Of a DNA stretch of 64,000 nucleotides, positions 27,517-36,229 are shown in pieces. The notes below the pieces were generated by a model, which was given only the letters and a program-made list of their open reading frames with translations, did no database searches and was not told the DNA's origin. Both the position numbers and the translations under genes were made by a program. The stretch's first letter is position 1. Each line of letters opens with the position of its first letter. Origin of the DNA: Rathayibacter sp. VKM Ac-2804 (GTDB lineage: Bacteria > Actinomycetota > Actinomycetes > Actinomycetales > Microbacteriaceae); NCBI RefSeq assembly GCF_009866655.1, contig NZ_CP047420.1:3658001-3722000 (forward strand), read 5' to 3'.

Positions 27517-28908
27517 TCAGGAGGCCTCGGCCGCCTTCTCCTTCTCCTTCGCGGCGCGCTTCTCGGCCGCCTCGCGGTCCGTCGCCTCGGCGGTCTCGCG
27601 GAAGGCGCGCCGCGGGTCCTGCAGGGCGCTCATCGGCGAGAGGTCGCGTCGGGAGACCGCGTCGACGATCCAGCCGGCGATGATCCGCCACTTGCGATCG
27701 AAGGTCGGCATCGCCGCCCCGTGGTACGCGCGGTGGGCGAGCCAGGCGGGCACCCCGCGCAGCTTCACGCCCTTGATCAGCCCGGCGCCCTTGCCGATCC
27801 CGTACTCGGCGACCGTGCCCACGGAGGCGTGGCGGTACTCCTCGACCGCGCCACCGGTGATGTCGCCGATGATGTTCCGCGCCAGCAGCTTGGCCTGCCG
27901 GACCGCGTTCTGCGCGTTCGGCGGGTAGTAGGCGGGCTGCTTCGCGGCGGTCAGGTCGGGCACCTGCGCGCCGTCGCCGGCGGCCCAGGCCGCCCCGACG
28001 GGCTCGCCGTCCTCCGTGATCACGCGCAGGCGCGCGTCGGCCATGACGTGGCCCTTCGGTCCGCGCGGCGCGTCCGTCGCGTCGAGGATCGGGTTCGGCT
28101 TGACGCCGGCGGTCCAGACGATCGTCGCCGCGGGGATCCGCTCGCCGCTGGAGAGCTCGACCACGCCGTCCTCGCAGGAGGGCATCGTCGTCTTCAGGTG
28201 CACGTGCACGCCGCGCTCGCGGAGGTGGTCGAGCGTCCAGACCGAGAGCTCCTGGCCGACCTCCGGCGCGACGCGGTCGAGCGCCTCGACGAGGTGCCAG
28301 GTGACGTCGCCCATCGACAGCGACGGCTGCGCGGCGAGGGTGCGGCGGCTGAGGTCGAGCAGCTCGCTGAGCGCCTCGACCCCCGTGTAGCCGCCGCCGA
28401 CGAAGACGAAGGTGAGCAGGCGCCGCCGCTCGACCGGGTCGGTGGTCAGAGCGGCCTTCGCGATGTTCTCGATGACGCGGTCGCGCAGGTGCGCGGCCTC
28501 CTCGACGGTCTTGAAGCCGATCGCGTGCTCGGCGAGACCGGGTGTCGGGAAGGTGCGGGTCACCGCTCCGAGCGCGAAGACGACGTGATCGAACGGCAGC
28601 GTGCGGCTGGTGCCGTCGATCGCCGCGACCGTCGCCGACCGGTCGGCGATGCTGACGCCGGTGATCGCGCCGCGCACGATCCGGGTGCGCTTGAGCGCCT
28701 GCACCAGCGGCACGGTGACGTGCCGGGGCTGGACGTGCCCGCCCGCCACCTCGGGGAGGAGCGGCTGGTAGGTCATGTAGGGGTTCGGCTCGACGACGGT
28801 GACGTCGATCGGCGTCGCCCCGCGGAGCTTCTCGAGGCCCCAGGCCGTGTAGAGGCCGACGTAGCCGCCGCCGAGGATGAGGATGCGCGTCGTTCTGCTC
28901 GCCGCCAT
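27517..28908 (-). CDS. ndh: Type II NADH dehydrogenase (NDH-2)
   Basis: This 463-residue FAD-dependent, non-proton-pumping NADH:quinone oxidoreductase of the membrane face starts ILILGGGYVGLYTAWGLEKL, an FAD-binding GxGxxG. A second dinucleotide fold at about 165-195 (LTFVFVGGGYTGVEALSEL) binds NADH. The ATVVWTAGVKPNP and AAGDGAQVPDL segments are typical. A C-terminal amphipathic region with basic/alanine-rich tail (EKRAAKEKEKA) should associate with the membrane. The ATG at 28908 follows GAAGGGAAAC. It feeds electrons to menaquinone in actinobacteria. Confidence 0.93.
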   Translation of the reverse strand: MAASRTTRILILGGGYVGLYTAWGLEKLRGATPIDVTVVEPNPYMTYQPLLPEVAGGHVQPRHVTVPLVQALKRTRIVRGAITGVSIADRSATVAAIDGTSRTLPFDHVVFALGAVTRTFPTPGLAEHAIGFKTVEEAAHLRDRVIENIAKAALTTDPVERRRLLTFVFVGGGYTGVEALSELLDLSRRTLAAQPSLSMGDVTWHLVEALDRVAPEVGQELSVWTLDHLRERGVHVHLKTTMPSCEDGVVELSSGERIPAATIVWTAGVKPNPILDATDAPRGPKGHVMADARLRVITEDGEPVGAAWAAGDGAQVPDLTAAKQPAYYPPNAQNAVRQAKLLARNIIGDITGGAVEEYRHASVGTVAEYGIGKGAGLIKGVKLRGVPAWLAHRAYHGAAMPTFDRKWRIIAGWIVDAVSRRDLSPMSALQDPRRAFRETAEATDREAAEKRAAKEKEKAAEAS

Positions 28909-29058
28909 GACGTTTCCCTTCTGAAGAGCCGGCCCGCGAGGACCGGTCGCCCGCACCGTGCTGAGGACGCTCCGACGCTACGCCGGGCTTCTCGGGCGGG
29001 CCAGGGCCTTGCGCACGGCGCGGCGACCCGCAAGCGCGAGCCGGGGGCGCGGGTCCGC

Positions 29059-30021
29059 TCAGCCCGCGGCGAGGTCCTCGCCGTTCAGCCGGCGCCGGTA
29101 CTCGCTCGGCGACAGCCCGGTCTCCGTCGCGATGGCCCGCCGCAGCCGCTCGGGCGAGGAGAAGCCGGAGCGCCGGGCGATGTCGCTCAGCGGCAGCGCG
29201 GCAGAGTCCGGCGTCCCGACGAGTCGCAGTGCGTTCTCGGTGCGGACGTCCGAGATGAGCTTCCGGAGGGTCGAGCCGCGCTCGTCCGCCACCGCGCGCT
29301 GCAGCGTGCGCAGGCTGACCCGGCAGCGCCGCGCCACCGTGCTCGGGTCGAGCGTGGGGTCGCTGAAGTCGGCCTGGATGACCTGCAGGGCGGCCTCGAC
29401 CATGTCGTGCAGGCCGAGGCGCTCGCGCGTGCCCTCCTCCCGCTCCGAGCCGAGCAGCCGGGCGAGGCGCAGGACGGTGCCCTCGAGGTACTCGGCCTGC
29501 ACCGCGTTCTCGGGGTCGAGCTCGGCGAGGAACGCCCGCAGCATCGTCCGCGCAGTCGCGGTGGTCGAGGTGGCGGGGACGACCCGGACGGGGTCGGCGC
29601 GACGGCGCTCCGAGACGCCGTTGTCGGCGCAGAGCACGAGGAGGCGGACCGGGCGGGACGAGCGGACGACGACCGGGTCCTCCGTGGAGAGGGCGAGCCC
29701 GCCCTCGTCGACCTCGAGCAGGTCGGCCGACGCGTCGACGGCGAGCGAGCCCTCCATCGGCAGCACGAAGACGGAGGAGCCGTCGACCGCGCTCGACCCT
29801 GGCCAGCGGATCGCGAACGGCGTCGAGACGACGTGCAGCACGCGGACGCGCTCGGTCGCGGCGATGGCGAGGTCCATCCGGAACCCCGCCGTCGTCGGGA
29901 CCGACACGTCGACCGTGCGGCGGAGCGCGGCGACGCCCTCCGAGCCGCGGAGCCGGACGGCTCGGGCGCCGGCGCTGAGCGGGATGCAGAGCGGATTGCG
30001 ATGAGCGGGGCGAGGGATCAC
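29059..30021 (-). CDS. AraC-family transcriptional regulator
   Basis: This 320-residue regulator has an N-terminal AraC_binding_2-like sensing domain (about 1-190). A C-terminal AraC DNA-binding domain (about 215-315) has two helix-turn-helix motifs: LDPSTVARRCRVSLRTLQRA and LSDIARRSGFSSPERLRRA. The frame is open far upstream into the cardiolipin synthase region but has no ATG. GTG at 30021 is chosen because CGGAG lies 8 nt upstream, and it gives a normal family length. A 12-bp inverted repeat sits 16 nt upstream of the start, suggesting autoregulation. Its target is unknown. Confidence 0.82.
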   Translation of the reverse strand: MIPRPAHRNPLCIPLSAGARAVRLRGSEGVAALRRTVDVSVPTTAGFRMDLAIAATERVRVLHVVSTPFAIRWPGSSAVDGSSVFVLPMEGSLAVDASADLLEVDEGGLALSTEDPVVVRSSRPVRLLVLCADNGVSERRRADPVRVVPATSTTATARTMLRAFLAELDPENAVQAEYLEGTVLRLARLLGSEREEGTRERLGLHDMVEAALQVIQADFSDPTLDPSTVARRCRVSLRTLQRAVADERGSTLRKLISDVRTENALRLVGTPDSAALPLSDIARRSGFSSPERLRRAIATETGLSPSEYRRRLNGEDLAAG

Positions 30022-30036
30022 GGTGGCGACTCCGTT

Positions 30037-30072
30037 CGAAGGTGAGCGAACGTCGACGAACGCTCGCCTTCG
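30037..30072 (-). promoter_or_regulatory. Inverted repeat upstream of the AraC-family gene
   Basis: Arms CGAAGGTGAGCG and CGCTCGCCTTCG (12 bp, one mismatch) flank a 12-nt spacer that is itself centred on CGTCGACG. It is placed right before the regulator's ribosome-binding site, consistent with an autoregulatory operator. It also lies just past the cls end. Confidence 0.5.
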
Positions 30073-30128
30073 GAGCGTAACAAGAACTGAGGGAGTCTCG
30101 CCATCCCTGAGCGAAGCTCGAAGATCCC

Positions 30129-31604
30129 CTATTGGAGGGCCGAGGTGAGCCGGGCGAGATTGTCGAGGATCGTCGAGCGCAGCGGCTGCTGCCGCCACTC
30201 CCGCAGCGTCAGCTCCCGGGAGTGCTCCCGGTAGTCCTGCTGCACCTCCCGGAGGTCCTCGACGAAGTCCGCGCCGCGCACCATCAGCGACACCTCGAGG
30301 TTGAGCGTGAAGGAGCGCATGTCCATGTTGCTCGAGCCGATCACGGCGACGTCGTCGTCGATGGTGAAGTGCTTCGCGTGCAGGATCGTGGGCTTGCGGT
30401 ACATCCAGATCCGCACGCCCGCGGTGAGCAGCGTCTCGTAGTAGGAGCGCTGCGCGTGGTAGACCACGGCCTGGTCGCCGATCTCGGAGACGAAGAGCTC
30501 GACGTGCACGCCGCGGCGGGTGGCGGTGGTGATCGCGTAGAGCATCGCCTCGTCGGGGACGAAGTACGGGCTCGTGATGATGATCGACTTCTGCGCCGAG
30601 TAGAGCAGTGCGAGGAAGAGGCGGAGATTGTTCTCGCCGTCGAAGCCCGGCCCGCTCGGCACCACCTGGCAGTCGATCGTGTCGCGCTGCTGCAGCGCCT
30701 CCATCGGCGCCGACTCGCGCAGGAGCAGCTCGTCCGTCTCGCTGTACCAGTCGGTGATGAAGATGGCGTTGATGCCCTGCACCACCGGGCCCTCGAGGCG
30801 CACCATCAGGTCGTGCCAGTGCAGGCCGCGCCGGATGTTGCCGCGCTTGTTGTAGCTGGAGTCGACGACGTTCTGCGAGCCCATGAAGGCGGCGTTGCCG
30901 TCCACGATCAGCAGCTTGCGGTGATTGCGCAGATCGGGCCGCTGGTACTGGCCGAGCCAGGGGCGCACGGGGAGCATGTAGGACCAGTGCGCGCCGGCCC
31001 GCTCCAGCGCCCTGAGGCGGCGGTGCGTGCCGGTGTAGTAGCCGGGGACGCGGATCGACGCGATGTGATCGAGCAGGATCCGCACCGTCACGCCGCGCGC
31101 GACCGCGCGGTCGAGAGCGTCGAAGAAGGGAGCCGTCGTCGTGTCGGCGGCGAGGATGTAGAACTCGCAGTGCACGTAGCTGCGGGCCCGGTCGATCTCG
31201 TCGGCCATCGCCCGGATCGTCTGCTCGTAGCCGCCCTGCAGCCGGGCGTCGTTGCCGCCGACGAGGGGCATCGCGCCGAGGTTGCGGTTGAGCGTGACGA
31301 CCGACTCGAGCCAGAGCGGCCACGGGTGGTTGCGCGCGACCCGGTCGATGCCCTCCGTCGACTCGAGGATGAAGCGGTTGATCTCCTCCTGCTTGCGCCG
31401 GCGCTTGCGCGGGAGGCGGTAGCTGCCGATGAAGAGGAAGAGCAGGATGCCGACGTAGGGGATCAGGAAGATCGCCATCAGCCAGGCGAGGCCGGTGGTC
31501 GGGCGGCGGTTGCGCGGGACCACGATGACCGCGATCACGCGGACGACGAGCTCGACGACGATGGCGCCCACCGCGAGGACGAGCGACCAGTCCGGTCCGT
31601 TCAC
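30129..31604 (-). CDS. cls: Cardiolipin synthase
   Basis: This 491-residue phospholipase-D-type cardiolipin synthase joins two phosphatidylglycerols in the membrane. Two N-terminal transmembrane helices with the PLDc_N region (about 10-70; TGLAWLMAIFLIPYVGILLF) are followed by two catalytic HKD motifs: HRKLLIVD (about 240) and HAKHFTIDDD (about 420), each with the following GS-N. The GTG at 31604 is 8 nt after the stop of a 60-residue membrane protein gene, so the two are co-transcribed. Length and motif spacing are typical of ClsA-type enzymes. Confidence 0.93.
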   Translation of the reverse strand: MNGPDWSLVLAVGAIVVELVVRVIAVIVVPRNRRPTTGLAWLMAIFLIPYVGILLFLFIGSYRLPRKRRRKQEEINRFILESTEGIDRVARNHPWPLWLESVVTLNRNLGAMPLVGGNDARLQGGYEQTIRAMADEIDRARSYVHCEFYILAADTTTAPFFDALDRAVARGVTVRILLDHIASIRVPGYYTGTHRRLRALERAGAHWSYMLPVRPWLGQYQRPDLRNHRKLLIVDGNAAFMGSQNVVDSSYNKRGNIRRGLHWHDLMVRLEGPVVQGINAIFITDWYSETDELLLRESAPMEALQQRDTIDCQVVPSGPGFDGENNLRLFLALLYSAQKSIIITSPYFVPDEAMLYAITTATRRGVHVELFVSEIGDQAVVYHAQRSYYETLLTAGVRIWMYRKPTILHAKHFTIDDDVAVIGSSNMDMRSFTLNLEVSLMVRGADFVEDLREVQQDYREHSRELTLREWRQQPLRSTILDNLARLTSALQ

Positions 31605-31612
31605 CTCGGGCT

Positions 31613-31795
31613 CTACGCGGCGTCGCGCGGGGGCAGACCGCGGCGGGCCCGCTCCTGCGCCTCGATGCGGTCGTAGGCGCGGCGCTCGTTGCGGTCCGAG
31701 CGGATCAGCGCGCGCATGATGAACCAGAAGAGGAGGCCGATGGTGACGGTCGGCACGAGTGCCCACAGTCCTTGATTCCACAGCTCCCAGTCCAT
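31613..31795 (-). CDS. Small single-pass membrane protein upstream of cls
   Basis: This 60-residue protein has a short N-terminus rich in Trp (MDWELWNQGLWALV), one transmembrane helix (VPTVTIGLLFWFIMRALI) and a basic/acidic cytoplasmic tail (RSDRNERRAYDRIEAQERA). It is immediately upstream of cls in the same operon. The ATG has a TAGGAT box 7 nt upstream, so the operon mRNA is probably leaderless. The homologous layout (tiny membrane protein plus cls) suggests it assists or localises the synthase, but that is inference. Confidence 0.8.
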   Translation of the reverse strand: MDWELWNQGLWALVPTVTIGLLFWFIMRALIRSDRNERRAYDRIEAQERARRGLPPRDAA

Positions 31796-31892
31796 GGGGG
31801 CGATCCTACCCGGCCGGGCCGGGAGCGGGCCCGGAGCGGCCGCTCAGCGAACAGCGGCGCCGGCGGACGCGCGGGCCGACAGCTGAGGGCGC

Positions 31893-32891
31893 TCAGCTGC
31901 TCTCGATCGAGCGGTTGAGGGCCGACGCGTCGGCGTTCAGCCCCTCGAGCTCGGAGCGCAGGCCGTCGTAGACCGCCACGTCGGTGTCGATCGCGGCCCG
32001 GGTGGCGTCGATCGCGGCGCCCCGCGCGAGCAGGTCGGCCCGCTCGGCGTCGAAGGCGGCGTCCGAGGCGAAGTCGCCGCTGTCCGCCCGGGCGTTGAAC
32101 GAGTCGATCTCGGCGTTCAGCGCGTCGTACTCGGCGTTGTTGGCGTCGATGCGCGCCGTGAGGTCCGCGTACATCGCGTCGATGCGGGCGACCAGCTCGG
32201 TGATCCGGTTCTCGAGATCGGTGAAGACGGCCTCGTACTGGGCGTTCAGGCCGACCACGATCGAGCGGTCGGCGAAGTACTCGGCGTAGTGCGCCTCCAG
32301 CGCGGGCGGCAGATCGGCGACTTCGGTGCCGAGGATCGAGTGCAGCTCGTTGACGCGCTCGCCCAGCCCGCCGGTGCGGTAGAGCTCCAGGCGCTCCGCG
32401 ATCGGGCCGTCCTGCGGGAGCGCGGCGTAGGCCGCCTCCAGCTGGGCGCCGACCTCGGCCTGCTCGGCCGCGTCCATCCGCACCCACGCGGCGTGCAGCA
32501 TCTCGTGGGCGGCGGTGACGTCGCGGATCCCGTCGAGGTCGGGGTTCTCGACGTCGGAGATGTAGATGTCGCTGCCGGTGTAGCAGCCGAGCACGATCTC
32601 GTCGGAGGCGCCGTAGCCGCAGAGCGCGTTGAAGCCGGCCGTCGGCTCCACCGAGGGGTTCGAGGCGTAGTAGAGCGCGCGGCCGCGGGTCGACATCGCG
32701 GTGCGGTCCGCGAAGCCGGTGATCGTGCCGTCGGGAGTGAACGACTGCGCGGCCCGCTGATCGGCGAGCGCCCGGCCGAGGTCCGCCGAGTCGACGAGCA
32801 CCGAGGTGGCGACCGCCGCGCCCACGCCGAACTGCGCGAGCGTGAGAACTCCCGCGACGACCGTCGCGACGATGCTGGATGCCCTGACCAC
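31893..32891 (-). CDS. Putative membrane-anchored HExxH metalloprotein with coiled coil
   Basis: This 332-residue protein has an N-terminal signal/anchor (SSIVATVVAGVLTLAQFGVG) and an extracytoplasmic region with a zinc-peptidase-like HEMLH motif (DVTAAHEMLHAAW, about residue 128). A downstream conserved-looking RVNELHSILGTE (about 178) may supply a third ligand. A long predicted coiled coil covers about 215-330 (LENRITELVARIDAMYADL). It starts at GTG 32891, 10 nt after the lysS stop, so it is in the lysS operon. Two Cys lie between anchor and motif. No named family is recognised with certainty; a zincin fold is inferred from the motif alone. Confidence 0.7.
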   Translation of the reverse strand: MVRASSIVATVVAGVLTLAQFGVGAAVATSVLVDSADLGRALADQRAAQSFTPDGTITGFADRTAMSTRGRALYYASNPSVEPTAGFNALCGYGASDEIVLGCYTGSDIYISDVENPDLDGIRDVTAAHEMLHAAWVRMDAAEQAEVGAQLEAAYAALPQDGPIAERLELYRTGGLGERVNELHSILGTEVADLPPALEAHYAEYFADRSIVVGLNAQYEAVFTDLENRITELVARIDAMYADLTARIDANNAEYDALNAEIDSFNARADSGDFASDAAFDAERADLLARGAAIDATRAAIDTDVAVYDGLRSELEGLNADASALNRSIESS

Positions 32892-32901
32892 GCCCTCGAA
32901 C

Positions 32902-34428
32902 CTACTTGACCAGCGGGAAGAGGATGGTCTCGCGGATCCCCAGACCGGTGACGGCCATCAGCAGGCGGTCGATGCCCATGCCCATGCCGCCGGTCGGCGG
33001 CATGCCGTGCTCGAGCGCGCGGAGGAAGTCCTCGTCGAGGCGCATCGCCTCGTCGTCGCCGGCCGCGGCCTGCTGCGCCTGCTCGACGAAGCGCTCGCGC
33101 TGCACGACCGGGTCGATCAGCTCGGAGTAGCCGGTGGCCAGCTCGAAGCCGCGGACGTAGAGGTCCCACTTCTCCACGACGCCCGGGATGCTCCGGTGCG
33201 CGCGCACGAGCGGCGAGGTGTCGACGGGGAAGTCCATGACGAAGGTCGGCCGGACGAGGCCGCCCTTGACGAAGTGCTCCCAGAGCTCCTCGACGTACTT
33301 GCCGTGGGTGGGCACATGCACCTCGACGCCCTCGCGCGCGGCGAGGGTCTCGAGCTCGACCAGCGGGGTCTCCGGCGTGATCGCGATGCCGGCGGCCAGT
33401 GAGAGGCTCTCGTACATCGAGATCCGGTCCCACTCGCCGCCGAGGTCGTACTCGGTGCCGTCGGCCCAGGTGACCACGTGCGAGCCCGCGACGGCGAGCG
33501 CCGCGTTCTGGATCAGCTCCTGGGTGAGGTCGGCGATGCTCGAGTAGTCGCCGTAGGCCTGGTACGCCTCGAGCATCGCGAACTCGGGCGAGTGCGTCGA
33601 GTCGGCGCCCTCGTTGCGGAAGTTGCGGTTGATCTCGAAGACGCGGTCGATGCCGCCGACGACGGCGCGCTTGAGGTAGAGCTCCGGCGCGATGCGGAGG
33701 TAGAGCTCGGTGTCGAAGGCGTTCGAGTGCGTGGCGAAGGGGCGGGCGGAGGCACCGCCGTGCATCACCTGGAGCATCGGGGTCTCGACCTCGAGGAAGC
33801 CGTGGTCGACGAAGGTCCTCCGGAGCGAGGCGTTGACGGTGGAGCGGGCGATCACGGTCTCTCGGGCCTGGGGGCGCACGATCAGGTCGAGGTAGCGCTG
33901 GCGCATCCGGGTCTCGTCGCCGAGCTCGTTGTGCAGGTTCGGCAGCGGGAGGATCGCCTTCGCCGCGATGCTCCAGTCGGAGACCCAGACGCTCAGCTCG
34001 CCGCGCTTGCTGGAGAGGACCTCGCCGGCGACGAAGAGGTGGTCGCCGAGGTCGACGAGCTCCTTCCAGCTCGCCAGCGACTCCTCGCCGACGTCGCCGA
34101 GCGACACCATCGCCTGGATCCGCGAGCCGTCGCCCGCCTGCAGCGTCGCGAAGCAGAGCTTGCCGGTGTTGCGCTGGAAGACGACGCGGCCGGCGAGGCC
34201 GACCTGCTCACCCGTCCTCACGTCGGGCGCGATGCCCTCGTGGCGCGCGCGCACCGCCGCGATGGTGTCCGTGACCGGGACGGAGACGGGATAGGCGCCG
34301 CCGCCGAGGTCGTCGGCGGCGAGCTCGATCAGGCGCTCGCGCTTGGCCAGGCGCACGGCCTTCTGCTCGGAGGCCTCCTCGGGCGTGGGCTCGGACGGGG
34401 GCACGGGGGTGCCGGGGGTGTCGACCAT
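32902..34428 (-). CDS. lysS: Lysine--tRNA ligase (class II)
   Basis: This 508-residue LysRS charges tRNA-Lys. The N-terminal OB-fold anticodon domain spans about 60-170 ([20 protein letters not shown]). The class II catalytic core carries motif 1 (RQRYLDLI onward), motif 2 ([20 protein letters not shown], about 265-285) and motif 3 near the C-terminus ([11 protein letters not shown], about 485). The first ~20 residues are Pro/Glu-rich. It follows panC by 41 nt in the same direction. Confidence 0.97.
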   Translation of the reverse strand: MVDTPGTPVPPSEPTPEEASEQKAVRLAKRERLIELAADDLGGGAYPVSVPVTDTIAAVRARHEGIAPDVRTGEQVGLAGRVVFQRNTGKLCFATLQAGDGSRIQAMVSLGDVGEESLASWKELVDLGDHLFVAGEVLSSKRGELSVWVSDWSIAAKAILPLPNLHNELGDETRMRQRYLDLIVRPQARETVIARSTVNASLRRTFVDHGFLEVETPMLQVMHGGASARPFATHSNAFDTELYLRIAPELYLKRAVVGGIDRVFEINRNFRNEGADSTHSPEFAMLEAYQAYGDYSSIADLTQELIQNAALAVAGSHVVTWADGTEYDLGGEWDRISMYESLSLAAGIAITPETPLVELETLAAREGVEVHVPTHGKYVEELWEHFVKGGLVRPTFVMDFPVDTSPLVRAHRSIPGVVEKWDLYVRGFELATGYSELIDPVVQRERFVEQAQQAAAGDDEAMRLDEDFLRALEHGMPPTGGMGMGIDRLLMAVTGLGIRETILFPLVK

Positions 34429-34469
34429 GTCAGAACGCGGGTGCTTTCGGTTGGAGGCGGCGGGCGCGA

Positions 34470-35318
34470 TCAGGCGAGCAGGATCGGGCCGTTGTCGAGG
34501 AGCCGGGTGGAGCCGACGACCGCGGCGACGAGCACGAGGGCCGGGCCGCGGTGGTCGTCGTCGACCGGCAGGAGCGTCGCCGGATTCGCGACGACGAGGT
34601 AGTCCAGCTTAACCAGCGGCTCGCCCCTCGAGGCGGACTGCGCGGCGGCGACGACGGCGTCGAGCCCGCGGTCGGCGGCGGAGGCGGCGGCCTCGAGCAG
34701 GAGCGGGATCGTGCGGGCGGCCCGGCGCTCGCGGGCGTCGAGGTAGCGGTTGCGGCTGGAGAGCGCGAGGCCGTCCTCCTCGCGGACGGTGGCCACGCCC
34801 TCGATCGCGACGGGCAGATCGAGGTCGCGCACCATCCTGCGGACGAGGAAGAGCTGCTGCGCGTCCTTCTGCCCGAACATCGCGACATCGGGCTGGACGA
34901 TGTGGAGGAGCTTCGAGACGACGGTCAGCATGCCGTCGAAGTGGCCGGGGCGCGAGCGGCCCTCGTAGAGCGAGCCGACCTCCCCGGCGACGACGCGGGT
35001 GGAGGAGGGGCCGTCCGGGTACATCTCGGCGACGCTCGGCGCGAAGACGTGCTCGACGCCGCGCTCCTCGAGCAGGGCGACGTCGGCCGCCAGGTCGCGC
35101 GGGTAGCGGTCGAGGTCCTCGTTCGGGCCGAACTGCAGCGGATTCACGAAGATCGACACGACGACCACGTCCGCGATCTCGCGCGCCCGGTCGACGAGGG
35201 CGAGGTGCCCGGCGTGCAGCGCGCCCATGGTCGGCACGAGGGCGATGCGCGCCCCCGAGCGCCGCGCCTCCTGCAGCGTCCCGCGGAGCTCGCCGATGCG
35301 TTCGATGGTGCTGATCAC
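34470..35318 (-). CDS. panC: Pantothenate synthetase (pantoate--beta-alanine ligase)
   Basis: This 282-residue enzyme condenses pantoate and beta-alanine with ATP to form pantothenate (vitamin B5). The HIGH-type nucleotide motif is in [18 protein letters not shown] (residues ~28-45). Also visible are [20 protein letters not shown] and the ATP-binding LSSRNRYL loop (about 185). GTG at 35318 is used, with TAGGGT 6 nt upstream and no SD, suggesting a leaderless promoter inside the long folate/pan gene string. It is separated from the DUF2520 gene by repeat R3. No panB, panD or panE is in the window. Confidence 0.96.
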   Translation of the reverse strand: MISTIERIGELRGTLQEARRSGARIALVPTMGALHAGHLALVDRAREIADVVVVSIFVNPLQFGPNEDLDRYPRDLAADVALLEERGVEHVFAPSVAEMYPDGPSSTRVVAGEVGSLYEGRSRPGHFDGMLTVVSKLLHIVQPDVAMFGQKDAQQLFLVRRMVRDLDLPVAIEGVATVREEDGLALSSRNRYLDARERRAARTIPLLLEAAASAADRGLDAVVAAAQSASRGEPLVKLDYLVVANPATLLPVDDDHRGPALVLVAAVVGSTRLLDNGPILLA

Positions 35319-35347
35319 CCGAGAACCCTACCGGCGACGCGGAGACC

Positions 35348-35508
35348 GCTGATCGAGCACCCCGCGCAGCGGGCGCCACCATGCTGATCGAGCACCCCGC
35401 GCAGCGGGCGTATCGAGATCCACCAGCGTCAGAACACGAGCCTGCAGAGCCGCCCTGCTGATGACGGCGGGTCTCGATACGCGCCTGCGGCGCTACTCGA
35501 CCAGCATG
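35348..35508. repeat. Palindromic intergenic repeat cluster R3 (composite)
   Basis: A truncated forward unit lies at 35348-35376, a full forward unit at 35380-35424 (CATGCTGATCGAGCACC to GAGATCCACC), and an inverted unit at 35466-35508 (GGCGGGTCTCGATACGC to CTCGACCAGCATG). The ~41-nt spacer is almost the same as in R4 (see 43651-43830), so the composite of two inverted units plus spacer behaves as one ~129-nt element. It lies between panC and the DUF2520 gene. Confidence 0.9.
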
Positions 35509-35536
35509 CGGGGGCCGCCGTTCATGCAGGAGGGCG

Positions 35537-36229
35537 TCAGCCGGCCGCGCGGCGGAGGGCGTCGTCGACGGAGGAGCGGACGAGGCTGGAGAGGAAGAAG
35601 CCGGGCTTGTCGACGCCGATGCCGGCAAGGAGGCCGGCGGCCTGCTCGACGATGGCGGTCGAGAAGGTGGTCGCGGTCGAGACGGCCTCGGCGTAGGCGG
35701 CGCGGTCCGCCTCCGCGACGGTGACCGGCTCGCCGCCCATCTCGACGACGAGGGCCTGCGCGATGGGCAGCACCGGGCCGGGCGCGGTTACCGCGAAGTA
35801 GGTCTCGGCGAGGCGGGCGAGGTCGAGGCTCGTGCCGCTGAACGCCATCGCCGGGTGCACGGCGAGCGGGATGACTCCCGAGGCGAGAGCCGGCGAGAGC
35901 ACACCGAAGCCGTGCTCGGCCGCGGTGTGCAGCACGAGCTGCCCGGGCTGCCAGGCCCCGGTGGCGGCGAGTCCGGCGACGAGTGCGGCGATCTCGCCGC
36001 CCGGGACGGCGATGATCACCAGCTCGCTCCGCTCGACGAGATCCGGGATCGCGAGCACCGGGGCGCCCGGCAGCAGTGCGTCGACGCGCTCGCGGCCGGC
36101 GTCGCTCGTCGTGGCGACGCCGATCACGGCGTGCCCGGCGTTGGCGAGCGCGGCGCCGAGCACCGGACCGACGGGTCCGGCGCCGATGATCCCGACGCCG
36201 AGGCGTCCGTCGCGGCGGGCGTCAGGCAT
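35537..36229 (-). CDS. Rossmann-like/DUF2520 domain protein
   Basis: This 230-residue protein has an N-terminal NAD(P)-binding Rossmann fold (GVGIIGAGPVGPVLGAALA) and a C-terminal helical DUF2520 domain from about residue 120 (VIPLAVHPAMAFSGT is the junction). Its ATG overlaps the end of the upstream PH-domain gene by 8 nt. The fold resembles ketopantoate reductases, and it sits next to panC, so it may supply pantoate (a PanG-like role). That function is inferred from context and fold, not from a catalytic motif. Confidence 0.85.
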   Translation of the reverse strand: MPDARRDGRLGVGIIGAGPVGPVLGAALANAGHAVIGVATTSDAGRERVDALLPGAPVLAIPDLVERSELVIIAVPGGEIAALVAGLAATGAWQPGQLVLHTAAEHGFGVLSPALASGVIPLAVHPAMAFSGTSLDLARLAETYFAVTAPGPVLPIAQALVVEMGGEPVTVAEADRAAYAEAVSTATTFSTAIVEQAAGLLAGIGVDKPGFFLSSLVRSSVDDALRRAAG

